Of a DNA stretch of 34,293 nucleotides, positions 15,408-23,496 are shown piece after piece. How positions within the stretch are numbered: position 1 is the first letter of the stretch; every line of letters starts with the position of its first letter. The notes under the pieces were generated by a model, which saw only the letters and a program-made list of their open reading frames with translations, was not told where the DNA came from and made no database searches. The position numbers were made by a program, and so were the translations under genes. Source of the DNA: Bacillota bacterium (GTDB taxonomy: Bacteria > Bacillota > Clostridia > Lachnospirales > Lachnospiraceae); NCBI GenBank assembly GCA_023435645.1, contig JAEYRK010000088.1, positions 1 to 34,293 of the forward strand. Reading direction: 5' to 3'.

Positions 15408-16856
15408 ATGGAATATACGCAGCAGAATTCACCTCTACATGAGGCCTTGTTGAAACATAAGAAGGACAGAGTAGTACATTTTGATGTCCCTGGACATAAG
15501 GGTGGAAGGGGTAACCCGGAGCTGACACAGTTTTTGGGCGTTGATTGCCTGAAGGTTGATGTTAACTCTATGAAGCCTCTGGATAATCTGATTCATCCGA
15601 CCTCCGTCATAAAAGCTGCAGAGGAACTGGCCGCGGAGGCGTTTGGTGCAGAGGCAGCTTTTTTCATGGTCAATGGAACCACCGCAGCGGTTCAGGCCAT
15701 GATTATGTCCACCTGTAAGTCTGGGGAGAAAATCATTCTACCCAGAAATGTACATCGCAGCTCGATCAATGCCTTGGTGGTAAATGGTGCCATACCGGTT
15801 TATGTTAACCCCGGAGTCAGCCATGAACTCGGTATTCCCCTTGGTATGAGCGTCAAAGATATCGAAGAAGCAATCCGACAAAATCCTGAGGCTAAGGCTA
15901 TTTTAGTGAATAACCCGACCTATTACGGGATTTGTTCTAATTTACAGGAAATCGTCAGGCTTGCTCACAATAACGGAATGCGTGTTCTGGTAGATGAAGC
16001 CCATGGAGCCCATTTTTATTTTGGTGAGGAGCTTCCGATCAGCGCCATGGCTGCCGGTGCTGATATGGCCGCAGTTAGCATGCATAAAACAGGAGGTTCC
16101 CTGACTCAGAGCTCCTTCTTATTATGCAGCAATGGGATGGATACCGGCTATGTCAGACAAATCATCAATTTGACTCAGACAACCAGTGGCTCTTATCTAC
16201 TGATGTCCTCCCTGGATCTGGCCAGAAAGCATATGGTCCTCCATGGTAAGGAAATTGTAGCGAAGACGCTGGAGCTGGCAGAATATGCGAGAAAAGAAAT
16301 TAATAAGATCGGTGGTTATTATGCCTTTTCCAAGGAATTGGTCAACGGTGATACCATCTATGACTTTGACCGCACCAAGCTCTCTGTGAATACGGTGGAA
16401 ATCGGACTTGCCGGCATTGAGATTTTTGATTTACTGCAGGAGGAATATGATATCCAGATTGAATTCGGTGATATCGGTAATTTCCTGGCGGTGGTATCAG
16501 CCGGTGACCGTGCATTTGAGATAGAACGGCTTGTTTCCTCCCTGGCAGAGATAAAGAGAATTAATGGCAAGGATAAGGTTGGCATGCTTAGTCATGAATA
16601 TATAGATCCCGATGTTGTTCTGACACCACAAAAGGCATTTTATAGTGATAAAAAATCAGTTCCCTTAAGAGAAGGGATTCACCATATCTCAGGGGAATTC
16701 GTGATGTGCTATCCTCCGGGAATACCGATTCTTGCACCGGGAGAGCGTATCACAAAGGATATTATTGATTATATCATTTATGCGAAGGAAAAGGGTAGTG
16801 TTCTAACGGGCCCGAAGGATATGAAGGTAGAGCATATCAATATCGTAGACTTTTGA
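15408..16856 (+). CDS. speA: Arginine decarboxylase, PLP-dependent, Bacillus SpeA type
   Basis: A fold-type I decarboxylase of the Orn/Lys/Arg group. The 482-residue protein has FDVPGHKGG near the N terminus, NGTTAAVQAM for phosphate binding, VDEAHGAHF with the PLP-contacting Asp, and the PLP lysine (Lys227) in SMHKTGGSLTQSS. The C-terminal domain carries CYPPGIPILAPGE. The N-terminal regulatory wing of the large enterobacterial enzymes is absent, as in Bacillus SpeA. TTGGAGG at 15396-15402 decides the start at 15408. The presence of agmatinase downstream supports arginine, giving agmatine, over lysine or ornithine as substrate. The 128 bases before speE hold no clear terminator, so the operon probably continues. 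Confidence 0.9.
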   Translation: MEYTQQNSPLHEALLKHKKDRVVHFDVPGHKGGRGNPELTQFLGVDCLKVDVNSMKPLDNLIHPTSVIKAAEELAAEAFGAEAAFFMVNGTTAAVQAMIMSTCKSGEKIILPRNVHRSSINALVVNGAIPVYVNPGVSHELGIPLGMSVKDIEEAIRQNPEAKAILVNNPTYYGICSNLQEIVRLAHNNGMRVLVDEAHGAHFYFGEELPISAMAAGADMAAVSMHKTGGSLTQSSFLLCSNGMDTGYVRQIINLTQTTSGSYLLMSSLDLARKHMVLHGKEIVAKTLELAEYARKEINKIGGYYAFSKELVNGDTIYDFDRTKLSVNTVEIGLAGIEIFDLLQEEYDIQIEFGDIGNFLAVVSAGDRAFEIERLVSSLAEIKRINGKDKVGMLSHEYIDPDVVLTPQKAFYSDKKSVPLREGIHHISGEFVMCYPPGIPILAPGERITKDIIDYIIYAKEKGSVLTGPKDMKVEHINIVDF

Positions 16857-16984
16857 CGGTAAGCCATAATCAATCATCCATCCCATAGGAGTAGGACAAA
16901 AGCCTGGTCATAGCTACAGGCATAGCTTTGGTAGTTATATTGTAGGAGCTTGTGTATTGTTACAAAGAAAGGCTGGTGTACTGA

Positions 16985-17836
16985 ATGGAATTATGGTATA
17001 CGGAGCAGCACACGAACCATGTCAGGTTCTCAATGAAGGTAAAGGAACAGCTGTTCAACAAACAGAGCGATTATCAGCATATCGCCATACTGGATACCGA
17101 GGAGTTCGGCAGGGTATTAACCCTGGATGGCTATCTGATGATTACCGAGAAGGATGAGTTCATCTATCACGACATGATTGTACATGTCCCCATGGCAACA
17201 AATCTTGGGATTAAGAAGGTCCTGGTCATCGGAGCCGGAGATGGAGGCTCCATCCGTGAGCTGACCAGATATCCGGGAATCGAGCAGATCGATATGGTTG
17301 AAATCGACCAGATGGTGGTGGAGGTCTGTAAGGAATTCATTCCACAGACTGCCTGCAGGCTGGAGGATCCCAGAGTTCATATCTATTATGAGGATGGCCT
17401 GAAATTTATCCGCCGCAAGGTGAATGAGTATGATCTGATTATTGTTGATTCCACAGATCCCTTCGGGCCCGGTGAAGGGTTATTTACCAAGGAATTCTAT
17501 GGTAATTGCTTTAAGGCCCTGACAGAGAAGGGGATCTTGGTGAACCAGCATGAAAGCACCTATTATGATGAATATGTGGAGGCCATGAAGAGGGCCCATG
17601 CCAGGATTAAGGAAACTTTTCCGATTGCAAGGGTATACCAGGCTCATATTCCAACCTATCCCTCCGGTCATTGGTTATTTGGCTTTGCCTCCAAGCACTT
17701 CGATCCGATCAAGGATCTTCAGGCTGAGGAGTGGAACAGCCTGGGAATCAAGACTAAATATTATAATACCAGGCTACACCAAGGAGCCTTTGCGCTCCCC
17801 AATTATGTAAAGGAGCAGTTGAACGAATATGAATAG
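16985..17836 (+). CDS. speE: Spermidine synthase (polyamine aminopropyltransferase)
   Basis: SpeE transfers the aminopropyl group from decarboxylated AdoMet to putrescine, or to agmatine in some lineages. The 283-residue protein has the N-terminal beta-strand tetramer domain (about 1-60), then the Rossmann methyltransferase-like core with VIGAGDGGSIRELTRYP, MVEID and YEDGLKF for donor binding, and IIVDSTDPFGPGEGLF with the catalytic Asp. YHDMIVHVPM is the family signature. The ribosome binding site is weaker and farther off than in the neighbours (GAAAGG about 12 bases upstream). The last eight bases overlap speB. Which amine it uses is not decidable by eye. Confidence 0.93.
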   Translation: MELWYTEQHTNHVRFSMKVKEQLFNKQSDYQHIAILDTEEFGRVLTLDGYLMITEKDEFIYHDMIVHVPMATNLGIKKVLVIGAGDGGSIRELTRYPGIEQIDMVEIDQMVVEVCKEFIPQTACRLEDPRVHIYYEDGLKFIRRKVNEYDLIIVDSTDPFGPGEGLFTKEFYGNCFKALTEKGILVNQHESTYYDEYVEAMKRAHARIKETFPIARVYQAHIPTYPSGHWLFGFASKHFDPIKDLQAEEWNSLGIKTKYYNTRLHQGAFALPNYVKEQLNEYE

Positions 17837-18671
17837 GAATGTCCATACCTTTATTGCCTGTGACCAAGAGTATGAGGACAGTACGATTGTCCTATTCGGA
17901 GCACCCTTTGATGGTACCACCTCCTACCGCCCCGGTACAAGATTTGCCAGTGCGGCTATCCGGAATGAAAGCTACGGCATTGAAACCTATAGCCCATATT
18001 TGGACAAGGATCTGACTGATATCAGGGTATTTGATGCCGGTGATCTGGAATTTGGCTTCGGTAATACGGAACGGGTTTTAGCTACCATAGAGCAGATGAC
18101 GGAGAGGATATTAACGGATGGCAAGAAGCCTATGATGGTTGGCGGGGAGCATCTGGTTACCCTCGGCAGTGTCAGGGCTGCATTAAAGAAGTATCCCGAC
18201 CTTCATATTTTGCATTTTGATGCCCATACAGACCTGAGAGAGGAGTATCTCGGTGAAACCCTGTCCCATGCCAGTGTCATCAGAAGGTGCTGGGAGCTAC
18301 TTGGGGATGGCAGGATCTATCAATTCGGTATTCGCAGTGGCGAGCGGGAGGAGTTCCAATGGGCGAAGGAACATGTATTTCTTCAGAAATTTAATCTGAA
18401 GGGATTAGAGGAAGCTATGGAAGCTCTTAAAGGAAAGCCGGTTTATTTAACCATTGACCTGGATGTTCTGGATCCCTCCATTTTTCCCGGAACCGGAACA
18501 CCGGAGGCAGGTGGTATTTCCTATTTGGAACTAACTGAAGCACTAAATAAGGTATTTACCTTGCATATTATTGGAGCGGACATGAATGAGCTCTCACCAG
18601 TCTATGACCAAAGTGGAGCCTCAACAGCCTTAGCCTGTAAGCTACTCCGTGAGCTACTGCTACAGCTATAG
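17829..18671 (+). CDS. speB: Agmatinase / ureohydrolase
   Basis: SpeB hydrolyses agmatine to putrescine and urea; related enzymes act on N1-aminopropylagmatine. The 280-residue protein has the binuclear manganese ligands of the ureohydrolase family: His108 in VGGEH, D131-A-H133-T-D135, and D210-L-D212-V-L-D-P. The GTGTPEAGGISYLEL substrate loop follows. The start lies inside speE (overlap of eight bases, AGGAG 13 bases upstream), suggesting translational coupling. With speA it gives putrescine from arginine; with speE first it would give spermidine through aminopropylagmatine. Confidence 0.92.
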   Translation: MNRNVHTFIACDQEYEDSTIVLFGAPFDGTTSYRPGTRFASAAIRNESYGIETYSPYLDKDLTDIRVFDAGDLEFGFGNTERVLATIEQMTERILTDGKKPMMVGGEHLVTLGSVRAALKKYPDLHILHFDAHTDLREEYLGETLSHASVIRRCWELLGDGRIYQFGIRSGEREEFQWAKEHVFLQKFNLKGLEEAMEALKGKPVYLTIDLDVLDPSIFPGTGTPEAGGISYLELTEALNKVFTLHIIGADMNELSPVYDQSGASTALACKLLRELLLQL

Positions 18672-18736
18672 GAGCCGGTTGCAGGATGCTTCATGTTAGG
18701 CTGTCAAAACTTTATGAATGATAAGGAGGAATAAGA

Positions 18737-19969
18737 ATGGCAAAGGCTTTAATCATCGGAGCGGGCGGTGTGGCCAGCGTTGTGGCACATAAATGCTGCC
18801 AGGTACCGGAGGTATTTAAAGAGCTCTGTATCGCCAGCAGAACCGTATCAAAGTGTGAGGTCCTGAAGGAGAAGCTGGATCAGTATACTTTACAGCAAAA
18901 TACAGGGAGTGTTAAGGCTAGAACTAAGGTAACTGTTGCCAGAGTGGACGCTGATAGAACAGAAGAGGTGATTGAATTAATTGAGCGGGTAAAGCCGGAT
19001 ATTGTTATCAATGTGGCTCTGCCTTATCAGGATCTTACCATAATGGAGGCCTGCCTCGCAACAAAGGTGGATTATCTGGATACAGCGAACTATGAACCGA
19101 TCGATACCGCAAAATTTGAATATAAATGGCAGTGGGCTTATAAGGATCTGTTTGAAAAGGCTGGGATTACCGCAGTTCTTGGTTGTGGTTTTGATCCCGG
19201 TGTTACCGGTGTCTTCTCTGCCCACGCATTGAAGCATCATTTTGATGAAATTCATAGCATTGATATCCTGGATGCAAATGCGGGAGACCATGGCTATCCT
19301 TTTGCTACGAACTTTAATCCTGAGATCAATATCCGTGAGGTTACAGCGCCCGGCAGCTATTTTGAAAACGGTGAATTCATTGAAACAGAACCGATGTCCA
19401 TAAAGAGAGTTTACAATTTCCCTGAAATCGGTCCGAAGGATATGTATTTGCTCCACCACGAGGAGATGGAATCCTTAGCGATTAATATACCGGGTGTTAA
19501 GAGGATACGCTTCTTCATGACCTTCTCCGAACGATATCTGACACATTTGAGAGTTCTAGAGAATGTTGGCATGACTTCAATTGAACCGATTGATTATAAC
19601 GGTCAGAAGATTGTACCCTTACAGTTCTTAAAGGCAGTACTCCCGGATCCCGCATCCTTAGGTCCGAGGACAAAGGGCAAAACCAATATCGGCTGTATCT
19701 TCACCGGCTTAAAGGACGGCAAAGAAAAACAGTATTATGTATATAATGTATGTGATCATGAGGAGTGCTACCGTGAGGTTGGCTCCCAAGCAATCTCTTA
19801 TACCACCGGTGTTCCGGCAATGATCGGAGCAATGATGGTACTAACCGGTCAGTGGAAGAAGGCCGGAGTTTATAATGTAGAGGAGTTCAATCCGGATCCG
19901 TTCATGGAGGCCCTGAACCAATATGGCCTGCCCTGGCAGGAGAGCTTCCAGCCTGAAATGGTGGAATAA
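18737..19969 (+). CDS. Carboxynorspermidine/carboxyspermidine dehydrogenase (saccharopine dehydrogenase family)
   Basis: The enzyme reductively couples L-aspartate semialdehyde to a diamine with NADPH, giving carboxyspermidine from putrescine or carboxynorspermidine from diaminopropane. The 410-residue protein has the N-terminal Rossmann motif (ALIIGAGGVASVVAHKC), the DTANYEP segment, and GCGFDPGVTGVFSAHALKHHFDEI in the C-terminal catalytic domain, which is typical of this branch rather than of saccharopine dehydrogenases of lysine synthesis. The GGAGG ribosome binding site is strong. The next gene encodes the matching decarboxylase 24 bases later, which makes the functional call much firmer than sequence family alone. 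Confidence 0.9.
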   Translation: MAKALIIGAGGVASVVAHKCCQVPEVFKELCIASRTVSKCEVLKEKLDQYTLQQNTGSVKARTKVTVARVDADRTEEVIELIERVKPDIVINVALPYQDLTIMEACLATKVDYLDTANYEPIDTAKFEYKWQWAYKDLFEKAGITAVLGCGFDPGVTGVFSAHALKHHFDEIHSIDILDANAGDHGYPFATNFNPEINIREVTAPGSYFENGEFIETEPMSIKRVYNFPEIGPKDMYLLHHEEMESLAINIPGVKRIRFFMTFSERYLTHLRVLENVGMTSIEPIDYNGQKIVPLQFLKAVLPDPASLGPRTKGKTNIGCIFTGLKDGKEKQYYVYNVCDHEECYREVGSQAISYTTGVPAMIGAMMVLTGQWKKAGVYNVEEFNPDPFMEALNQYGLPWQESFQPEMVE

Positions 19970-19993
19970 ACAAGCCTTATGTAGGAGAAGCCT

Positions 19994-21163
19994 ATGAAGC
20001 CTGATTTTAGCAAGGTTCCAACCCCGTCCTATGTGGTTGATGAACATTTACTTAAGAAGAATCTTACCATATTACGCTCCGTAATGGACCGGACCGGCTG
20101 TGAGATACTATTGGCACAAAAAGCCTTCTCCATGTATGCGGTCTATCCGCTGCTAGGTGCGTATTTGAGCGGAACCACAGCCAGCTCCCTGTTTGAAGCC
20201 AGACTCGGCTATGAGGAGATGGGTAAAGAGGTTCATATCTTTTCTCCTGCCTATAAGGAGGAGGAATTTGAGGAGCTTCTATCCCTCTGTGACCATATTG
20301 TCTTCAATTCCCTGCAGCAATGGAATAAGTATAAGGAACAGGTTTTTGAATATAATCGGGTACAGGAGGCCTGGGATGCTACGAATAAACGGAGGGTGTC
20401 CTGTGGCTTGAGGATTAATCCGGAATACTCGGAGATTGAGACGGACATGTATAATCCCTGCTTTATCAATTCCCGCTTCGGTGTAACCATAGATAAGCTT
20501 CGAGGTGCTGATTTGACCGGTCTGGAGGGACTGCATTTTCACACGATGTGTGAACAAAATTCCGATGTTTTGGAGAGAACCCTTCAGGTGGTGGAGGAGA
20601 AGTTTGGGGACTATCTATCCCATATGAAGTGGTTGAACTTTGGTGGTGGGCACCATATCACCCGGGAGGACTATGACCTTGAGACTTTAGTCCGTTGTGT
20701 CAATCATATGAAGAAAACCTATCAGGTCCAGGTCTATCTGGAACCGGGGGAAGCGGTCGCTCTGAATACGGGTTGGCTGGTCAGCTCCGTACTGGAGCTG
20801 ATGGAGAACGGGATGGAGCTGGCTATTTTAGATACCTCTGCTACCTGCCATATGCCCGATGTAATAGAGATGCCCTACCGACCTTATATCATTGGCTCAG
20901 GAAATGCGGGAACGTATCCCTATACCTACCGCCTCGGTGGCCCCACCTGCCTGGCAGGGGATGTCATCGGGGATTACTCCTTCCCAGAGCCCCTTAAGGT
21001 AGGAGATCAGCTGGTATTCTGCGATATGGCAATCTATTCCATGGTGAAGAATAATACCTTCAATGGAATCAATCTCCCTTCGATCTTCCTTCGAGAAGAA
21101 GACGGGAAGCTTAAGAAAATTAAGGAATTCGGATACGAGGATTTTAAGGGAAGGCTTTCTTAA
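19994..21163 (+). CDS. nspC: Carboxynorspermidine/carboxyspermidine decarboxylase
   Basis: NspC is a PLP enzyme of the alanine-racemase fold (fold type III) that removes the carboxyl group to give spermidine or norspermidine. The 389-residue protein starts with TPSYVVDEHLLKKNL and has the PLP lysine (Lys43) in LLAQKAFSMYAV. Later motifs are LEGLHFHTMCEQNSD, WLNFGGGHHITREDYD, the PLP-binding glycine loop, YLEPGEAV, and GGPTCLAGDVIGDY with the active-site Cys and Asp of the second subunit. The GTAGGAGAAG site precedes the ATG. It is the last gene of the polyamine run; the terminator is far downstream at 21406. Substrate (carboxyspermidine or carboxynorspermidine) depends on the diamine present. 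Confidence 0.92.
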   Translation: MKPDFSKVPTPSYVVDEHLLKKNLTILRSVMDRTGCEILLAQKAFSMYAVYPLLGAYLSGTTASSLFEARLGYEEMGKEVHIFSPAYKEEEFEELLSLCDHIVFNSLQQWNKYKEQVFEYNRVQEAWDATNKRRVSCGLRINPEYSEIETDMYNPCFINSRFGVTIDKLRGADLTGLEGLHFHTMCEQNSDVLERTLQVVEEKFGDYLSHMKWLNFGGGHHITREDYDLETLVRCVNHMKKTYQVQVYLEPGEAVALNTGWLVSSVLELMENGMELAILDTSATCHMPDVIEMPYRPYIIGSGNAGTYPYTYRLGGPTCLAGDVIGDYSFPEPLKVGDQLVFCDMAIYSMVKNNTFNGINLPSIFLREEDGKLKKIKEFGYEDFKGRLS

Positions 21164-21204
21164 GTTTTTCTTTATAAAGATTTACTTATAGACATTCATT
21201 GGGC

Positions 21205-21315
21205 TGTTTTATAGTGATGTTCTTATAAGATGTTCCTATAGAGATGTTTTATAGAGATGCATTTATAGAGATGTTCTTGTATTGATGTTCTTATCGTCTT
21301 ATAGAGATGTTTTCC
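21205..21315 (+). repeat. Degenerate 13-14-base tandem repeat
   Basis: A unit close to TTATAGAGATGTTC recurs with its GATGTT core (or a near match) at 21216, 21229, 21243, 21256, 21270, 21284 and 21306. The steps are 13, 14, 13, 14, 14 and 22 bases. The copies are diverged and contain several stop codons, so this is a decayed minisatellite in the 3' region of the polyamine operon, not coding and not CRISPR. It fills much of the 21164-21405 gap, which otherwise holds nothing I can name. Confidence 0.7.
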
Positions 21316-21405
21316 ATCGAGATAATCTATTGGTGAATCGGCTTTTAATTATGATTATTTATGGTAAATTAGATCATGTAATATTATATATGCGTCATTT
21401 GTTTT

Positions 21406-21433
21406 GGGGCTGTCTTTGGACAGCTCCTTTTTT
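21406..21433 (+). terminator. Intrinsic terminator of the polyamine operon
   Basis: A 9-bp stem GGGGCTGTC (21406-21414) with GACAGCTCC (21419-21427, one G-U pair) closes a TTTG loop and is followed by six T. It lies 243 bases after nspC. Confidence 0.9.
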
Positions 21434-21496
21434 ACCTTGGAAATAGCATTCGGTTCCTTCTGCTCATAATATCAGTATCCTGTGATTTCGTTATAT

Positions 21497-21552
21497 TGTA
21501 AAACAATACAACTTCTACTGTAAAACATGAATAATCCACAACTTTTACAATA
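21497..21552 (+). promoter_or_regulatory. Repeated TGTAAAACA sites upstream of the second carboxypeptidase gene
   Basis: TGTAAAACA occurs twice in direct orientation (21497-21505 and 21519-21527, 22 bases apart), and an inverted half site TTTTACAATA lies at 21543-21552. This might be an operator set; no clear sigma-A promoter could be paired with it. Confidence 0.35.
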
Positions 21553-21582
21553 GATTTAATTAAGAAACGGATGGGAGGTTTT

Positions 21583-22896
21583 ATGTTGAAGAAGAAGCTA
21601 AGGACAATCATTCCCTGTATCGTGATGCTGGCCCTCTTTGCTGGCTATAATTATTATTCCCTTAAGACCTATTATGATAAAATTCTGGATTATTCCGGTC
21701 TGGAGAAGGAGGATTTTGAAGCAGAGCTTCGCAATGAAAACAAACGGTTCATCGATAATGAGCAGGAATATAAGAATCTGATTGATCCGTCAGAGGCAGG
21801 GGAGAGGGTAGAGAATACAGTGCTAGCCCCGAAGGAAATCAGCCTCCAGGCGAAATCAGCCTTGCTGCTGGATGGGGACAATAACCGTGTATTATATGCT
21901 GAGCATGGCTATGACAGGATGCCGATGGCCAGTACGACAAAGATTATGACCTGTATCGTAACCCTGGAGAATGCAGATCTGAATGATATCGTCACAGTAT
22001 CCTCCCATGCCGCCAAACAGCCGGATGTTCAGCTGGGGATCAGAACCGATGAAAAGTATTACCTTCGGGACCTTCTCTACTCCCTTATGCTAGAAAGTCA
22101 TAATGATTCAGCAGTTGCGATCGCTGAGTACGTCGGAGGGTCTGTGGAGGGCTTCGCAACGATGATGAATGACAAGGCCAGGGCCCTGGACTGTAGGGAC
22201 ACAAATTTTGTCACTCCAAACGGCTTGGATGCAGAAGGTCATTATACCACAGCCAGGGATTTGGCTGTGATAGCCAGCTATGCCATCAAGAATGAGCAAT
22301 TTATTCATATTACGAATACCGCTTCCTATCAATTCAAGGAATTAATTAAGGGCAGGAGCTTCTCCGTTACGAACAAGAATAGATTTCTTTATATGATGGA
22401 GGGAGCAATCGGTGTGAAGACTGGTTTTACCGGGAAGGCAGGCTATTGCTTTGTTGGGGCCATCAAACGTCCTGACCGTACCCTGATTTCCGTTGTCCTC
22501 GGCTGCGGATGGCCGCCCAATAAGGGCTTTAAATGGACTGATACCAAGAAGCTGATGAACTACGGGATTGAACATTATGAGAAGAAGCAAATCTACCAAG
22601 AGGTTACGTTGGAGCCCATACCGGTGAAAAACGGACAGAAGAAGCTGGAGGTCTTAAGTCTGGATGGTAATCTGCTCCTCCTCATGAGGAAGGATGAATT
22701 AGTCCGGGTAGAATATGAAATTCCCAAGGAACTTCATGCTCCCATACAGGCTGGTACAGTAGCGGGCTATGCCAACTATTATATCAATGATACTTTGTAT
22801 AGGAAGCTTCCGATATATACAACAGAGGCGATTGCCAAGGTAAATTATTCCTACTGTCTTAAGAAGGTTCTTGGCTTATGGAGCGTACAATATTAG
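21583..22896 (+). CDS. D-alanyl-D-alanine carboxypeptidase with N-terminal membrane anchor (peptidase S11)
   Basis: A second low-molecular-weight penicillin-binding protein that trims D-Ala from peptidoglycan. The 437-residue protein starts with a single membrane helix (about 7-26), then a charged linker of about 60 residues (EKEDFEAELRNENKR) that may form a coiled coil. The catalytic domain has S117-T-T-K120, S172-H-N174 and K279-T-G, all in normal order. The SHN version of the middle motif differs from SAN in the enzyme at 9599. A C-terminal beta-rich domain ends in LKKVLGLW, possibly a second membrane contact. GGGAGG at 21573-21578 lies just before the ATG at 21583, preferred over the ATG at 21571 that overlaps it. 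Confidence 0.9.
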   Translation: MLKKKLRTIIPCIVMLALFAGYNYYSLKTYYDKILDYSGLEKEDFEAELRNENKRFIDNEQEYKNLIDPSEAGERVENTVLAPKEISLQAKSALLLDGDNNRVLYAEHGYDRMPMASTTKIMTCIVTLENADLNDIVTVSSHAAKQPDVQLGIRTDEKYYLRDLLYSLMLESHNDSAVAIAEYVGGSVEGFATMMNDKARALDCRDTNFVTPNGLDAEGHYTTARDLAVIASYAIKNEQFIHITNTASYQFKELIKGRSFSVTNKNRFLYMMEGAIGVKTGFTGKAGYCFVGAIKRPDRTLISVVLGCGWPPNKGFKWTDTKKLMNYGIEHYEKKQIYQEVTLEPIPVKNGQKKLEVLSLDGNLLLLMRKDELVRVEYEIPKELHAPIQAGTVAGYANYYINDTLYRKLPIYTTEAIAKVNYSYCLKKVLGLWSVQY

Positions 22897-23046
22897 GAAT
22901 TATAGACACACCGGGAGGCCATACGAAGCATGCCCAAAAAAATGTTCCAAAAAAATAAAAAATTTTTTTAAAAATATGAAACCATTTCCTTTTTTAAATC
23001 GTTTAATAGTAGAAGGAATTAAATCGTTATTAAAGGATGTGGAGAG

Positions 23047-23304
23047 ATGAGAAATATAGTAATCAGATATCAATACAGCAAGTATGGGCGCTTCACCAGT
23101 GGATTGCTGTTTGCAATGATCTCCGGTATTTCATTGCTGCTATGCTTTAGCGGCCTTCATGAATATCAGAATACCGGAAATGAGGTGCTACTACCTTTCT
23201 TCATTGCAGTGGTCAGCATGATTCTAGGCTTTGTCACGATGTTCCGTCAGAATCATGTGGCAAAGGAGAAGGCAGGAGGCTTGACCTTACGGCATGGAAG
23301 ATAA
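23047..23304 (+). CDS. Small two-helix membrane protein, unknown function
   Basis: I do not recognise this 85-residue protein. It has a basic N terminus (RNIVIRYQYSKYGR), a membrane helix at about residues 18-36, a short outside loop (HEYQNTGNEV), a second helix at about 48-66 and a basic tail. GGAGAG directly before the ATG and the sensible topology argue that it is a real gene. It follows the carboxypeptidase by 150 bases, a gap with long A and T runs and a repeated TTAAATCGTT (22994 and 23019). The hairpin at 23385 ends its transcript. No function can be suggested. Confidence 0.65.
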   Translation: MRNIVIRYQYSKYGRFTSGLLFAMISGISLLLCFSGLHEYQNTGNEVLLPFFIAVVSMILGFVTMFRQNHVAKEKAGGLTLRHGR

Positions 23305-23384
23305 GTGCCCTCTTATGACATTTCCTTGACCATGCATCAGCTGAATTTGTACTTAATAGATCGCAATATTTTTATTCTACATAG

Positions 23385-23440
23385 AAAAGGATATTATCCG
23401 TTGGCCTGTCTTAAGGCAGCTAACGGTAATATCCTTTTAT
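23385..23440. terminator. Bidirectional terminator between convergent genes
   Basis: Arms at 23385-23402 and 23420-23438 pair over about 17 bp with one bulge, enclosing a smaller GCCT/AGGC stem. T-rich DNA follows on both strands (TTTTATTA on +, TTTTCTATG on -). It serves the small membrane protein gene and, on the other strand, uxaC. Confidence 0.85.
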
Positions 23441-23496
23441 TATACCGGCTGAAGGGGCAGGATGATTACTCCTGATCATCATAGATTGTAGACATG

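Noticed and set aside
18977..19459. A 160-codon frame on the - strand inside the carboxynorspermidine dehydrogenase gene
   Set aside because: It is a shadow of a well-supported gene without ribosome binding site or family motifs.
21205..21315. Possible CRISPR array
   Set aside because: The repeats are 13-14 bases, degenerate and directly adjacent, without spacers or cas genes.
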